Below, piece after piece: positions 8,225 to 15,746 of a DNA stretch of 35,629 nucleotides; the first letter of the stretch is position 1, and each line of letters begins with the position of its first letter. The stretch covers positions 1-35,629 of the forward strand of contig VBAP01000029.1 in the NCBI GenBank assembly GCA_005882335.1. Direction: 5' to 3'. Origin of the DNA: Candidatus Segetimicrobium genomatis. GTDB taxonomy: Bacteria > Sysuimicrobiota > Sysuimicrobiia > Sysuimicrobiales > Kaftiobacteriaceae. The notes beneath the pieces are model-generated. The model did not search any database. It worked only from the letters and a program-made list of their open reading frames with translations, and was not told the origin of the DNA. Made by a program: the position numbers and the translations under genes.

Positions 8225-8563
8225 TTAGAATCGCGCCATCTTCTCGACCTGGAGGACGAACACGATGGCGCCACCAACCTCGACCTTCACGGGGTAGGTC
8301 ACGTAGGAGTCGACCGGTTCTACGGCGGGCGGCATTGGGCTGACGAACTGCTCGCGGCGGTGAGCGGAACGCTGAATGACCGCCAACACCTGGTCAATCT
8401 GTGCGTCTTCCACCCCAATCAGGATGGTAGAGTTGCCCTCGCGCAGGAAACCTCCGGTGCTGGCCAGCATCGTCGCGTTGAACCCGTCCTCGGTGAGGGC
8501 ATCGATCAGCCGCCCCACGTCCTTCTCCTGCACAATGGCTAGGACGAGTCTGATGCCCGCCAC
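8225..8563 (-). CDS. darA: PII-like cyclic-di-AMP receptor DarA (DUF970)
   Basis: 112 residues. Diagnostic segments of the DarA/PstA family are present: LASTGGFLREGNSTILIGVED (residues 33-53) with the c-di-AMP-binding TGGF loop, and YPVKVEVGGAIVFVLQV near the C-terminus. The family forms PII-like trimers that bind c-di-AMP in Gram-positive-type bacteria; its output partner is not well established. The gene overlaps tmk by 25 bases, and holB starts about 30 bases after its stop, so all three are co-transcribed. Its presence implies that the organism makes c-di-AMP, although no cyclase is in the window. Confidence 0.93.
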   Translation of the reverse strand: MAGIRLVLAIVQEKDVGRLIDALTEDGFNATMLASTGGFLREGNSTILIGVEDAQIDQVLAVIQRSAHRREQFVSPMPPAVEPVDSYVTYPVKVEVGGAIVFVLQVEKMARF

Positions 8564-9213
8564 CCCCTCGCGCCCAGGAACCCCTCCACCAGCCGGACGA
8601 CCTCGTCGTGCACCACGCCCTGGGCGCGACTGCCGTCCACGACGCGAATGCGGTCCGGTTCTTCGTGCGCGATTGCGAGGAATCCTGCCCTCACGCGCGC
8701 GTGGAAACTCAGGCTTTCCTGCTCGAGACGATCGCCGTGGCCCGGCCGGCCCTCTTTGCCCGTGGTCTGGCGCGCGCGCCGGAGTCCCACGGCCGGATCG
8801 ATGTCCAGCAGAATGGTCAGATCCGGCATCACGCCTCGGGTGGCCCCTTCATTCACCCGGCGCACCAGCTCCACGTCCAGACCGCGGCCGAATCCCTGGT
8901 AGGCGATCGACGCATCGACATATCGCTCTGACAGCAGCACCCGCCCGTCCTGCAGCGCCGGTTCCACCACTTCTGCGACAAACTGCGCGCGTGAGGCGGC
9001 AAACAGCAGCATCTCCGTCAGCGGAGCCATCGCGGTGTTGCTCGCGTCCAGGAGCATGGCCCGGATGCGCTCGCCGATTGCGGTGCCGCCGGGTTCACGC
9101 GTGTACACCACCGGGAACCGGTCGCGAAGATGTTCATGAAGGAGACGCGCCTGCGTGGTTTTGCCGGCGCCTTCGGGACCTTCGATTGTGATGAAGATTC
9201 CTCGTCCGGCCAT
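8539..9213 (-). CDS. tmk: Thymidylate kinase
   Basis: 224 residues, slightly longer than the usual 205-215. It phosphorylates dTMP to dTDP for DNA synthesis. Walker A is EGPEGAGKTT (11-20); TREPGGT (38-44) and SERY (96-99) are the nucleotide-monophosphate-binding motifs, and the lid region (RRARQTTGKEGRPGHGDRLE in part) carries basic residues. The C-terminal tail overlaps darA. The start lies beside junction repeat C. Confidence 0.96.
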   Translation of the reverse strand: MAGRGIFITIEGPEGAGKTTQARLLHEHLRDRFPVVYTREPGGTAIGERIRAMLLDASNTAMAPLTEMLLFAASRAQFVAEVVEPALQDGRVLLSERYVDASIAYQGFGRGLDVELVRRVNEGATRGVMPDLTILLDIDPAVGLRRARQTTGKEGRPGHGDRLEQESLSFHARVRAGFLAIAHEEPDRIRVVDGSRAQGVVHDEVVRLVEGFLGARGWRASDSS

Positions 9214-9228
9214 TCACTCAACACCAAA

Positions 9229-9343
9229 AGTCTTCCCGGTCTACCCGGTCTATTCAGTCTTCCCGGTCTACCTGCACAGACCACGGACCATAACAAGGCA
9301 TTAGACTGGGAAGACTGGGGAGACTGTGAAGACTGGGTAGACT
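9229..9343. repeat. Junction repeat C: GTCTTCCCGG / AGACTGGGAAG arms
   Basis: Units of GTCTTCCCG/GTCTACCCG at 9229-9272 face AGACTGGGAAG units at 9302-9343 across 29 bases, between two leftward genes (R3H ATPase, then tmk). On the coding strand the C-rich arm comes first and the G-rich arm precedes tmk. This is the reverse of most other junctions but the same as junction L, which shares this unit 25 kb away. Confidence 0.9.
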
Positions 9344-9383
9344 TCCTTATCCCTTTGAAGACGTTTCCCTTTGTCGGAAGACC

Positions 9384-10979
9384 CTATCGGGGAAAGATGA
9401 CCACGCGTCTGAACGGTTCCTCGCCTCTGCTTTCGGAGGCCAAGCCGTAGCGCTGGACCAGCTGGTGCTGCAGCCGGCGGACATAGGAGTTCTGGGGAGA
9501 CAGCTCGACAGGTTGCGTTGAACTGAGCACTTCGGAGATCGCTTCCTCGACCTCCCGTAGGGCCATCTCCTGCTCATCCGCATCCTCTACATCGAACACG
9601 CTACGCAGAAACCCCTGAATCTGGCTAATGGTGTTGCTCTTCAGGACGTGCAGCGTCTTGCCACGATCCACCGCTTCGCGCAGCTTGCGCGGCTGCCGCC
9701 GTTCCTGGGACTTCAGCGTTAGCACGACGTCGGCATCCTGCAGCGAGTCAGACACATAGGCCGGGACGCGCAGGTCGCGGATGGCTCGCTCCAGGCGGTT
9801 CCGGCTGACCGCGTAGGGGTAGATGCGCACCGCTTTGCGGCCGGGGCGCGTAACGTCCTCCCCCGCCGGCGGGGCCATCGGCCCGTGCGGCGCCCAGGTC
9901 TCTACTTTCGCGGTCGGGGCTTCGATCTGCACCTCGCCTCCCTCCGTGCGAACCCGGATTTCCGGCCGCGGGGGTGCGCCGCGCAGGTAGCGGTCCACCA
10001 CGGTGGCGACGTCGTGGTGTACGGCCAGGCGGTCTTTGTCCTGGATCTCGATCACGACGTCGAAGGTCGGCGGCGCCTTGCGTTCCAGAACCGTCTTCTG
10101 CGTGCCGCGGCGGCGGGCTTCCTCATCGGACAGGGTCACGGCTTGAATCCCGCCGACCAGGTCGGACAGGGTCGGGTTCTGCAGCAGGTTGTCCAGCGTA
10201 TTGCCGTGGGCGGTGGCGATGAGCTGCACGCCCCGCTCGGCAATGGTCCGCGCCGCCAGCGCTTCGGCCTCGGTGCCGATCTCGTCGATGACGATCACCT
10301 GCGGCATGTGGTTCTCCACCGCTTCGATCATCACCGCATGCTGCAGTTCCGGGTGCGGCACCTGCATGCGGCGGGCGCCGCCGATACCGGGATGCGGGAT
10401 GTCCCCGTCGCCGGCGATCTCGTTGGAGGTGTCCACGACGACCACGCGCTTACTGAACTCATCGGCCATGACGCGGGCGGCCTCGCGCAGCAGCGTGGTC
10501 TTGCCGACCCCGGGCCGCCCCACGAGCAAAATACTCTTGCCGGACTCGATGACGTCGCGCACAATGTCGACCGTCCCGACCACCGCCCGGCCGACGCGGC
10601 AGGTCAGACCGATGATCTCCCCCTGCCGGTTGCGGATCGCGGAGATGCGATGCAGCGTGCGCTCGATGCCGGCGCGGTTATCTTTGCCGAACGCGCCGAC
10701 ACGGCTGGTGACGAAGCGGATGTCCTCATGGGCGACGTACCCTTCGTCCAGATAGAGAACGCGACCGGGGAAGCGGGCCTCGGGACGGCGGCCCAAGTCG
10801 AGCACGACCTCGAGCAGCGTCTCCAGATCAGACTGCTGCTGCAGCGCCGTACCCACCTTGGACGGGAGGACTTCCAGCAGCAAGTCCAGGTTGTCGGTGA
10901 TATGAATCTGCCGGGGCGCCACGTCAACCCCTGCCCCGCGGTGATTCGCCGCGGGTTGTACGCTCACGCCGTCAGGCAT
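9384..10979 (-). CDS. SpoIIIAA/Ycf45-type AAA ATPase with C-terminal R3H domain
   Basis: 531 residues from the ATG at 10979 (ATG 11030 is an alternative that would make the leader hairpin coding). Walker A is GRPGVGKTT (154-162), with [14 protein letters not shown] and Walker B VIVIDEIG (228-235). This is the pattern of SpoIIIAA and plastid Ycf45 ATPases, related to PilT/secretion ATPases. The C-terminus ([15 protein letters not shown] followed by a basic strand) looks like an R3H single-strand nucleic-acid-binding domain; between them [19 protein letters not shown] resembles the conserved middle domain of this family. A nucleic-acid role is likely but undefined. The SpoIIIAA likeness alone does not imply sporulation. 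Confidence 0.85.
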   Translation of the reverse strand: MPDGVSVQPAANHRGAGVDVAPRQIHITDNLDLLLEVLPSKVGTALQQQSDLETLLEVVLDLGRRPEARFPGRVLYLDEGYVAHEDIRFVTSRVGAFGKDNRAGIERTLHRISAIRNRQGEIIGLTCRVGRAVVGTVDIVRDVIESGKSILLVGRPGVGKTTLLREAARVMADEFSKRVVVVDTSNEIAGDGDIPHPGIGGARRMQVPHPELQHAVMIEAVENHMPQVIVIDEIGTEAEALAARTIAERGVQLIATAHGNTLDNLLQNPTLSDLVGGIQAVTLSDEEARRRGTQKTVLERKAPPTFDVVIEIQDKDRLAVHHDVATVVDRYLRGAPPRPEIRVRTEGGEVQIEAPTAKVETWAPHGPMAPPAGEDVTRPGRKAVRIYPYAVSRNRLERAIRDLRVPAYVSDSLQDADVVLTLKSQERRQPRKLREAVDRGKTLHVLKSNTISQIQGFLRSVFDVEDADEQEMALREVEEAISEVLSSTQPVELSPQNSYVRRLQHQLVQRYGLASESRGEEPFRRVVIFPR

Positions 10980-10991
10980 CGTAAATGAAAC

Positions 10992-11103
10992 AAGGGGAAC
11001 CCTAGCGGCTCCCCTTACGCGTCCCTCCATCTATGGAGACCCGGTACGTGTTGTCGTCGTCAGCCACGTGCGAATTGGGTCTCACAACGTCACCCATATT
11101 ATA
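10992..11103 (-). promoter_or_regulatory. Extended -10 promoter and structured leader of the ATPase-tmk-darA-holB operon
   Basis: On the minus strand TGCTATAAT (TATAAT at 11103-11098) is an extended -10 element; no good -35 is seen. The roughly 110-base leader has two nested stems: GAGACCC (11083-11077) with GGGTCTC (11042-11036), enclosing ACGTG (11069-11065) with CACGT (11050-11046). A second hairpin follows, with arms AAGGGGA and TCCCCTT (10992-11016), and then GTTTCATTT just before the ATG. The arrangement resembles an attenuator or cis-regulatory RNA, but it matches no class I recognise. Confidence 0.5.
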
Positions 11104-11159
11104 GCATACCCGCTCATTCGATTTTTCCGGACCTCTCCCTGTCGTCGAGGGCCGGTCCG

Positions 11160-12365
11160 TCACCGCGGGCGGATTTCGAGGACGAGACACGTCAGATAGC
11201 GCGTCTCCGGCATCGCCGGGTGCACCGGATGGTCGCGGCTTTGACCGCGGCTCTCGATGAGACGGACAGCGCGCTGCGCGTCGGCGGACGCCGCCGCCAC
11301 CACCTCCAGCAGTTGTGCCTCGCCCACATGATGCGAGCAGGAGCACGTGATCAGGATTCCGCCCGGCCGGAGCAGCTTCATCGCCCGCAGATTGACTTCC
11401 TTATATCCGGCCAGCGCCCGCGGCACTGCCTCCCGGCCGCGAGCAAACGGCGGTGGGTCCAGGATGACCACATCGAACTGGGCGTGCACGGACACCAGGC
11501 GGCGCAGTTCGTCAAAGGCGTTGGCGACGGTAAACGCGCACCGGTCCCCGACGCCGTTGAGGTCTGCGGTGCGCTTCGCCAGCGCCGCCGCCTCACCCGA
11601 GATCTCGATCCCAGTCACCTGCGTGGCGCCGGCCAGCGCGGCCTGAACCGCAAACGCTCCTGTGTAACAAAATGCGTCCAAGACCGCCGCACCGTCGCAC
11701 AGCGCCGCCACGGCCAGACGGTTCTCGCGCTGATCCAGGAAGCCACCTGTCTTCTGCCCGCGGGCCACATCCACCAGCAGACGGGCGCGCCCCTCCTCGA
11801 CCTCGACCAGTGAGTCCGCCTCGCCTCGGAGCCCTGCACCATCCGGCGCAGGGCGGAGCCAGCCGGTCTGCGACGGCAGGCCTTCCAGCCGGCGAACGGG
11901 CGGGTCGTTACGCTCATAGATGGCCACCGGCTGCAGCAGTTCTGCCAGGAGTCCGGCCAGCAACGGTTTGCGCACCTCCATCCCCAGCGCCAGCGTCTGC
12001 ATCACCACCACGTCGCCGTAGCGATCAACAATCAAAGACGGCAGCGCGTCGGCCTCGCCGTACACGGCGCGGAACGCCCGCGCCGTCCCCAGCACTCGCT
12101 GCCGGTACGCGAGCGCCTGCTGCAGGCGTCGACGGAAGAACGCCTCATCGATCTCCTCGTGGCCGAAGGTCAGCAGGCGCACGGTCAGGGTGGAGTTGCG
12201 ATTGAGGAACCCGCGGCCGACCCACTGGCCGCGGATCGCACGCACGTCGACGATCCCGCCGTCTTCGACCTGTCCTTCGAGACGCGCGATCTCACCGGCG
12301 AAAATCCAGAGGTAACCTGCACTGGCACGCTGGTCTCGTCCTGGCTTGAGGAAGACGGTAGCCAT
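11160..12365 (-). CDS. rlmI: Class I SAM-dependent rRNA methyltransferase, RlmI family
   Basis: 401 residues. An N-terminal PUA-like RNA-binding domain (about 1-75; KPGRDQRASAGYLWIFAGEI) is followed by a linker and a Rossmann methyltransferase domain (about 190-400) with VLDAFCYTGAFA as the SAM site. LDPPPF (302-307) and TCSCSHHV (340-347) hold the catalytic cysteine region of the m5C23S enzymes. E. coli RlmI methylates C1962 of 23S rRNA; the same target is likely but not proven. The start codon is preceded by the C-rich arm of junction D rather than a Shine-Dalgarno sequence. Confidence 0.88.
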   Translation of the reverse strand: MATVFLKPGRDQRASAGYLWIFAGEIARLEGQVEDGGIVDVRAIRGQWVGRGFLNRNSTLTVRLLTFGHEEIDEAFFRRRLQQALAYRQRVLGTARAFRAVYGEADALPSLIVDRYGDVVVMQTLALGMEVRKPLLAGLLAELLQPVAIYERNDPPVRRLEGLPSQTGWLRPAPDGAGLRGEADSLVEVEEGRARLLVDVARGQKTGGFLDQRENRLAVAALCDGAAVLDAFCYTGAFAVQAALAGATQVTGIEISGEAAALAKRTADLNGVGDRCAFTVANAFDELRRLVSVHAQFDVVILDPPPFARGREAVPRALAGYKEVNLRAMKLLRPGGILITCSCSHHVGEAQLLEVVAAASADAQRAVRLIESRGQSRDHPVHPAMPETRYLTCLVLEIRPR

Positions 12366-12372
12366 AATGGAC

Positions 12373-12466
12373 GGGAACGCGGGACCGGGGATCGGGGGAA
12401 CGCGAAAACTACTCTAGGAAAAGCCGTCTCTGCGCGTTCCCGTGTTCCCGCGTTTCCTTGTTCCCG
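12373..12466. repeat. Junction repeat D: GGGAACGCG / CGCGTTCCC arms
   Basis: GGGAACGCGGGACC-type units at 12373-12404 and CGCGTTCCCGTGTTCCC-type units at 12433-12466 flank a 28-base spacer between two leftward genes. Read on the coding (minus) strand, a G-rich arm begins four bases after the EndoQ stop, and a C-rich arm ends seven bases before the rlmI start. Confidence 0.9.
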
Positions 12467-12470
12467 TTAG

Positions 12471-13733
12471 TTAGAATAGCGTGGTCTGCGCGGGTTCTTC
12501 TTCCTTCTTCGCTTCGGCCGGCGCAGCGGACCCTGCCGTGGCGCCGAAGATCCGGATCTCGCCGTAGGTGCCGTCGTAGCCGGGCTTGATCTCGACCTGG
12601 CCCTCGCGGACGCGGCGCACGCCCTCAACGATGCGGGGCGTGGTATGCCTGGCAAGTTCGTCGGCCGGCACCTCGAGCAAGATCGCGAACTCCGACCCCA
12701 GCCGCGCGCAGAGCTTGAAGTACTCCTCACGCACCCCGCTGGTGCCGACCTGTGCCCCCATTGCCTCTGCGATGATTTCTTCCAGCGGGATCAAGTTGCG
12801 GTAGGGAACGACGCTTGTTGGCACGTACCCGGCCTCGCGATCGGCCAGGTCCTCCACGCGATGCATCACGCCGACGGTGATGGGCCGCTTACAGACCGGG
12901 CAGCGGTTCGCGGCAGCCTTGGCTTCATTTGGGGTCATGCGGGTGTTGCAGTTCCGGTGGCCATCGTAGTGATATTTGCCTTCCTCTGGGAAGAACTCCA
13001 CCGTGTACAGAAACTTGCTGGTATCCTTATCGCGGAGCACCCGCATCAACTCGTAGTAGTCCGGCTCGGCCTCAAAGACATTAGCCTCGCGCCCCAGCTT
13101 GGCCGGCGAATGGGCGTCGGAGTTGCTGACCAGCATGACCCGGTCCAGCTGCGACAGCCGCCAGTTCATCGGCGGATCGCTGCTCAACCCGGTCTCGACC
13201 GCCGCGATATGCTTGGTCTGCGCGCCGAAGCACTCCTCCAGCGAGTCGAATCCGGAGTTGGACCCGAACAGGCTGAACCAGGGCGTCCAGGCGTGCGCGG
13301 GCACCACCATGCAGTCTGGCGAGATCTCCATGATGTACTCCACCATCTTGTCGGATGGCACCGTGAGCGTGGGCCGGCCATCGGCCATCAAGGATCCGAA
13401 CCGCCCCAGGACCGCGTTGATGCGCTCCGCCAGCTCAAACGTCGGGCAGAAGATGATGTTGTGAATCTTGCGCAGCCGGCCGGCCCGGGGGTAGATGTTG
13501 GAGACCTCTACCGTGAGCATGAAGTACACGCCGGCGTGCATGTAGAGGCCACGGTCGGTGGGTTTCAGCTTGACCTTGAGTTCGCGGAGCCAGACGGGGT
13601 GGGTAAAATCGCCGGTGCCGACGATGGTAATACCTTTGATCTTGCACCACCGGGCCATATTCTCCACATCCATCTCCCGGCTCGTGGCCCGGCTGTACTT
13701 GGAGTGGAGGTGAAGATCGGCGATAATGCGCAT
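12471..13733 (-). CDS. Endonuclease Q family protein (PHP domain)
   Basis: 420 residues. EndoQ cuts 5' to deaminated bases (uracil, hypoxanthine, xanthine) and abasic sites; it was first found in Thermococcales and occurs in some bacteria. The PHP metal motifs are DLHLHS (6-11), H42-region GTGDFTH, H91, PAHAWTPW (145-152) and SNSDAHS (203-209). A zinc module is suggested by C262, C278 and C281 with H256/H259, followed by YRNLIPLEEIIAEA, typical of the family. The last five residues, QTTLF, form a good sliding-clamp binding peptide at the end of a charged flexible tail. The gene lies just ahead of rlmI on the same strand. Confidence 0.87.
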   Translation of the reverse strand: MRIIADLHLHSKYSRATSREMDVENMARWCKIKGITIVGTGDFTHPVWLRELKVKLKPTDRGLYMHAGVYFMLTVEVSNIYPRAGRLRKIHNIIFCPTFELAERINAVLGRFGSLMADGRPTLTVPSDKMVEYIMEISPDCMVVPAHAWTPWFSLFGSNSGFDSLEECFGAQTKHIAAVETGLSSDPPMNWRLSQLDRVMLVSNSDAHSPAKLGREANVFEAEPDYYELMRVLRDKDTSKFLYTVEFFPEEGKYHYDGHRNCNTRMTPNEAKAAANRCPVCKRPITVGVMHRVEDLADREAGYVPTSVVPYRNLIPLEEIIAEAMGAQVGTSGVREEYFKLCARLGSEFAILLEVPADELARHTTPRIVEGVRRVREGQVEIKPGYDGTYGEIRIFGATAGSAAPAEAKKEEEPAQTTLF

Positions 13734-13738
13734 GCTCC

Positions 13739-15025
13739 CTAAGGGTTCATTTCACCGGCGCCGTTCTCCTCTGCGGGGATCTCATCATCCCACAGCGCGC
13801 GTAGGCCATACCGGATAATTTTCAGCATCGGCCGCGCGAGCGTGGCCAGGTGACCCGGCCGCAGGGCATGCGTCATGAACGGCGCCAGGAGGCGTGACTG
13901 GTACGCCGTGTCGCCGAGCCGCTCGATAGTGGCGCGGAGCCGTTCGTCGGCGGCGATCGTCGCGACGATCGCATTGAGATCGGCATCGGTCATCCGGTTG
14001 AGCGCCAACCGGGCCATGGTCGTCGCGCGCAGTTCTCGCCCGAAACGCCGCCGCCACCGGCGATCGTAGCGGATCAGCGCGTCCCGATCTCCACCGACAT
14101 ACGCGGCGGCACTCTCGGCAGCCAGGCGCGCGGCAATCAGGGAGAAATAGATCCCGCCGCCGCTGGTCGCCTTCACGTGCCCGGCGGCATCACCAACCAG
14201 GATCATCCCGTCTACCGCCGTGGGGCTTCGAGAAGCGAGCACCGGGATGGGCCCAGCCAGTTTCCGTTCGATCCGCGCGTAACGCAGGCGTCGCGAGACC
14301 ACCGGATGCCCCTGCAGGAGGGACTCCAGGTAGTGCAGGGGGGCGCGGCCGGCCAACTGCGGGTCGACGCAGATCCCGACCCGGGCGCGCCGGTCACCGA
14401 TCGGCATCAACCAGGCGAAGAATCCCGGCGCGGCCGCCGTCCCTAGATAAACCTCAGGACAGTCTGGTTCTTCCAGGTCGACATCGGTCATCTGGTATTG
14501 TAGGCCCAGGATCAGGCGACGCCGGAGCTGGAAGCCGAGAGCCTTCGGCAGTACTGGGCGGGCCCCTTCGGCATCGACGATAAGGGCTGCCGTCGCCGAG
14601 AACGCTCTGCCACTCCGTTCGCCGGTCACGCGCACGGCGCCGTTGACGCGTTCCGCGGCGCGCAGCCTGGTGTCGAGCAACAACTCCGCGCCGCGCTCCT
14701 GCGCCTGGTGGGCGAGCCACCGGTCGAAGACCGCGCGGTCGACGACGTGCGAATCGGGGACGGCACGGCGGACCCGCGCCACCGCGCCGTTGGGGGCGTA
14801 GAAGGCGCCAGCCTGCAGCGTGTTGAGAACGAGGCGCTGGGGCAAGTTGAATTCACGGAAGGCATGCAGTTGCAGCTTGCCTGAACAATGCGTCGGTGCC
14901 CCGATCTCCGGGTGTTCCTCGATGAGGACGGTCCGCAGGCCCATCGCGGCCGCAGTACCCGCCGCCATTCCGCCCGCCGGCCCCGCGCCGACGACGATCA
15001 CATCAAAGTCGTAGGATGTTGACAT
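13739..15025 (-). CDS. Geranylgeranyl reductase family FAD-dependent oxidoreductase
   Basis: 428 residues. The FAD dinucleotide motif GAGPAGG (13-19) is followed by the APTHCSGKLQ motif (C47) and ILVGDAAGHVKATSGGG, which define the geranylgeranyl-reductase branch of the PHBH-like flavoproteins. Members saturate isoprenoid chains of membrane lipids, chlorophyll or menaquinone. Which substrate applies here is unknown. The start ATG 15025 has GGTGA about six bases upstream; the longer frame to 15172 runs through a repeat. The stop is five bases before the EndoQ start, so the two are probably one transcript. Confidence 0.88.
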   Translation of the reverse strand: MSTSYDFDVIVVGAGPAGGMAAGTAAAMGLRTVLIEEHPEIGAPTHCSGKLQLHAFREFNLPQRLVLNTLQAGAFYAPNGAVARVRRAVPDSHVVDRAVFDRWLAHQAQERGAELLLDTRLRAAERVNGAVRVTGERSGRAFSATAALIVDAEGARPVLPKALGFQLRRRLILGLQYQMTDVDLEEPDCPEVYLGTAAAPGFFAWLMPIGDRRARVGICVDPQLAGRAPLHYLESLLQGHPVVSRRLRYARIERKLAGPIPVLASRSPTAVDGMILVGDAAGHVKATSGGGIYFSLIAARLAAESAAAYVGGDRDALIRYDRRWRRRFGRELRATTMARLALNRMTDADLNAIVATIAADERLRATIERLGDTAYQSRLLAPFMTHALRPGHLATLARPMLKIIRYGLRALWDDEIPAEENGAGEMNP

Positions 15026-15070
15026 GCGTGTCACCGTTCTGGAATTTGGGCAATCACTCCTGTAAGCCCC

Positions 15071-15154
15071 GGGAACGCGGGAACCCCCACGCCGGCCTGG
15101 CCGGCTCGGGGCGGAGCGGGGGAACATGGGAACGCGTAGGGAAATAGGGGATTG
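15071..15154. repeat. Junction repeat E: GGGAACGCG units around a GGCCGGC palindrome
   Basis: GGGAACGCGGGAAC at 15071-15084 and further GGGAACATGGGAACGCG units to about 15150 are in the same orientation, unlike the inverted arms elsewhere. Between them GCCGGCC-T-GGCCGGC (15091-15105) is a perfect hairpin, bracketed by a C-run and a G-run. The right-hand units provide the AGGGG that may serve as ribosome-binding site for the DUF192 gene. Confidence 0.75.
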
Positions 15155-15156
15155 AC

Positions 15157-15651
15157 ATGAGTCGCAAGTCACGAGACACGAGTCACGTCCCTTCCCGGCT
15201 GATCGGTATCTTGGTGATCACCGGGCTGCTGCTCGCGAGCACGCCGGTCCGCGCCGAGGTCACCTTCAAACGCGGGATCCTCACGATCACGCAGGGCAAG
15301 GTCCGAGCGTTCTTGAACGTCGAGGTGGCCGACACTGAAGAGAGCCGGGCGCAGGGCCTGGGGAACCGAACCTCTCTCGCCAGTAACGCGGGTATGCTGT
15401 TTATCTTCGAAATTACAGGGGTATGGGCTTTCTGGATGAAGGACACCCTCATCCCGCTGACCGTCGCGTTCATCAACGAGCAATGGCAGATCGTTGATCT
15501 GGTCGACATGGACGTGGAGAAGGACCCTCGGAAGCCCGTTGCGATCTATCAGGCGGCGAAACCGTCACGATACGCTCTGGAAGTCAACAAGGGGTTCTTC
15601 CAGCGCAAGAAGATCACCGTGGGCGCCCAGGTCGTCTACACCCCCAAATAG
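15157..15651 (+). CDS. Exported DUF192 domain protein
   Basis: 164 residues. An N-terminal hydrophobic stretch (LIGILVITGLLLASTPVRA, about 15-33) ending in AxA-like VRA looks like a Sec signal peptide. The rest is a DUF192 domain: LNVEVADTEESRAQGLGNR, GMLFIF and FWMKDTLIPLTVAFIN are its hallmark segments. The family is widespread and of unknown function. The ATG at 15157 has AGGGG seven bases upstream. The first codons (SRKSRDTSHV) are a translated GAGTCACGAGACAC-type repeat. The stop codon's last base is the first base of junction repeat F. Confidence 0.9.
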   Translation: MSRKSRDTSHVPSRLIGILVITGLLLASTPVRAEVTFKRGILTITQGKVRAFLNVEVADTEESRAQGLGNRTSLASNAGMLFIFEITGVWAFWMKDTLIPLTVAFINEQWQIVDLVDMDVEKDPRKPVAIYQAAKPSRYALEVNKGFFQRKKITVGAQVVYTPK

Positions 15652-15726
15652 GGAACAGCGAACCGCGAACATGGCGAACAAGGCCCGGGAATCTCGTGTT
15701 CCCTGTTCGCCGTTCGCTGTTCGCGG
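15651..15726. repeat. Junction repeat F: GGGAACAGCGAAC / GTTCGCTGTTCGC arms
   Basis: GGGAACAGCGAACCGCGAAC-type units at 15651-15681 face TGTTCCCTGTTCGCCGTTCGC-type units at 15697-15726 across a 15-base spacer, the tightest of the series. The G-rich arm starts within the DUF192 stop codon. The C-rich arm ends about 20 bases before the histidine kinase start. Confidence 0.9.
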
Positions 15727-15746
15727 TATCATGACTGCACACCCCG

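Noticed and set aside
9229..9343. CRISPR-like array because of short repeats
   Set aside because: Units are 7-9 nt, contiguous, degenerate and inverted across a spacer; there are no 25-40-nt repeats with unique spacers and no cas genes.
9384..10979. Evidence for sporulation from the SpoIIIAA-like ATPase
   Set aside because: The R3H-containing form is widespread in non-sporulating bacteria and plastids, and no other spo gene is in the window; the spoVT, yabP, yabQ and spoIIE genes usual near this order in sporulating Firmicutes are absent.
9885..10988. Long plus-strand open frame of 367 codons opposite the R3H ATPase
   Set aside because: It is an antisense shadow caused by high GC; the minus-strand frame has Walker motifs. 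The same applies to long frames at 2975-3877, 12645-13742, 16113-17513, 21663-22730, 22790-23869, 29299-30336 and 30362-31462.
12373..12466. Ordinary intrinsic terminators
   Set aside because: The arms can form stems but lack a following T-tract. Similar elements lie between genes that should be co-transcribed (22690-22828) and inside a gene (23921-24019).
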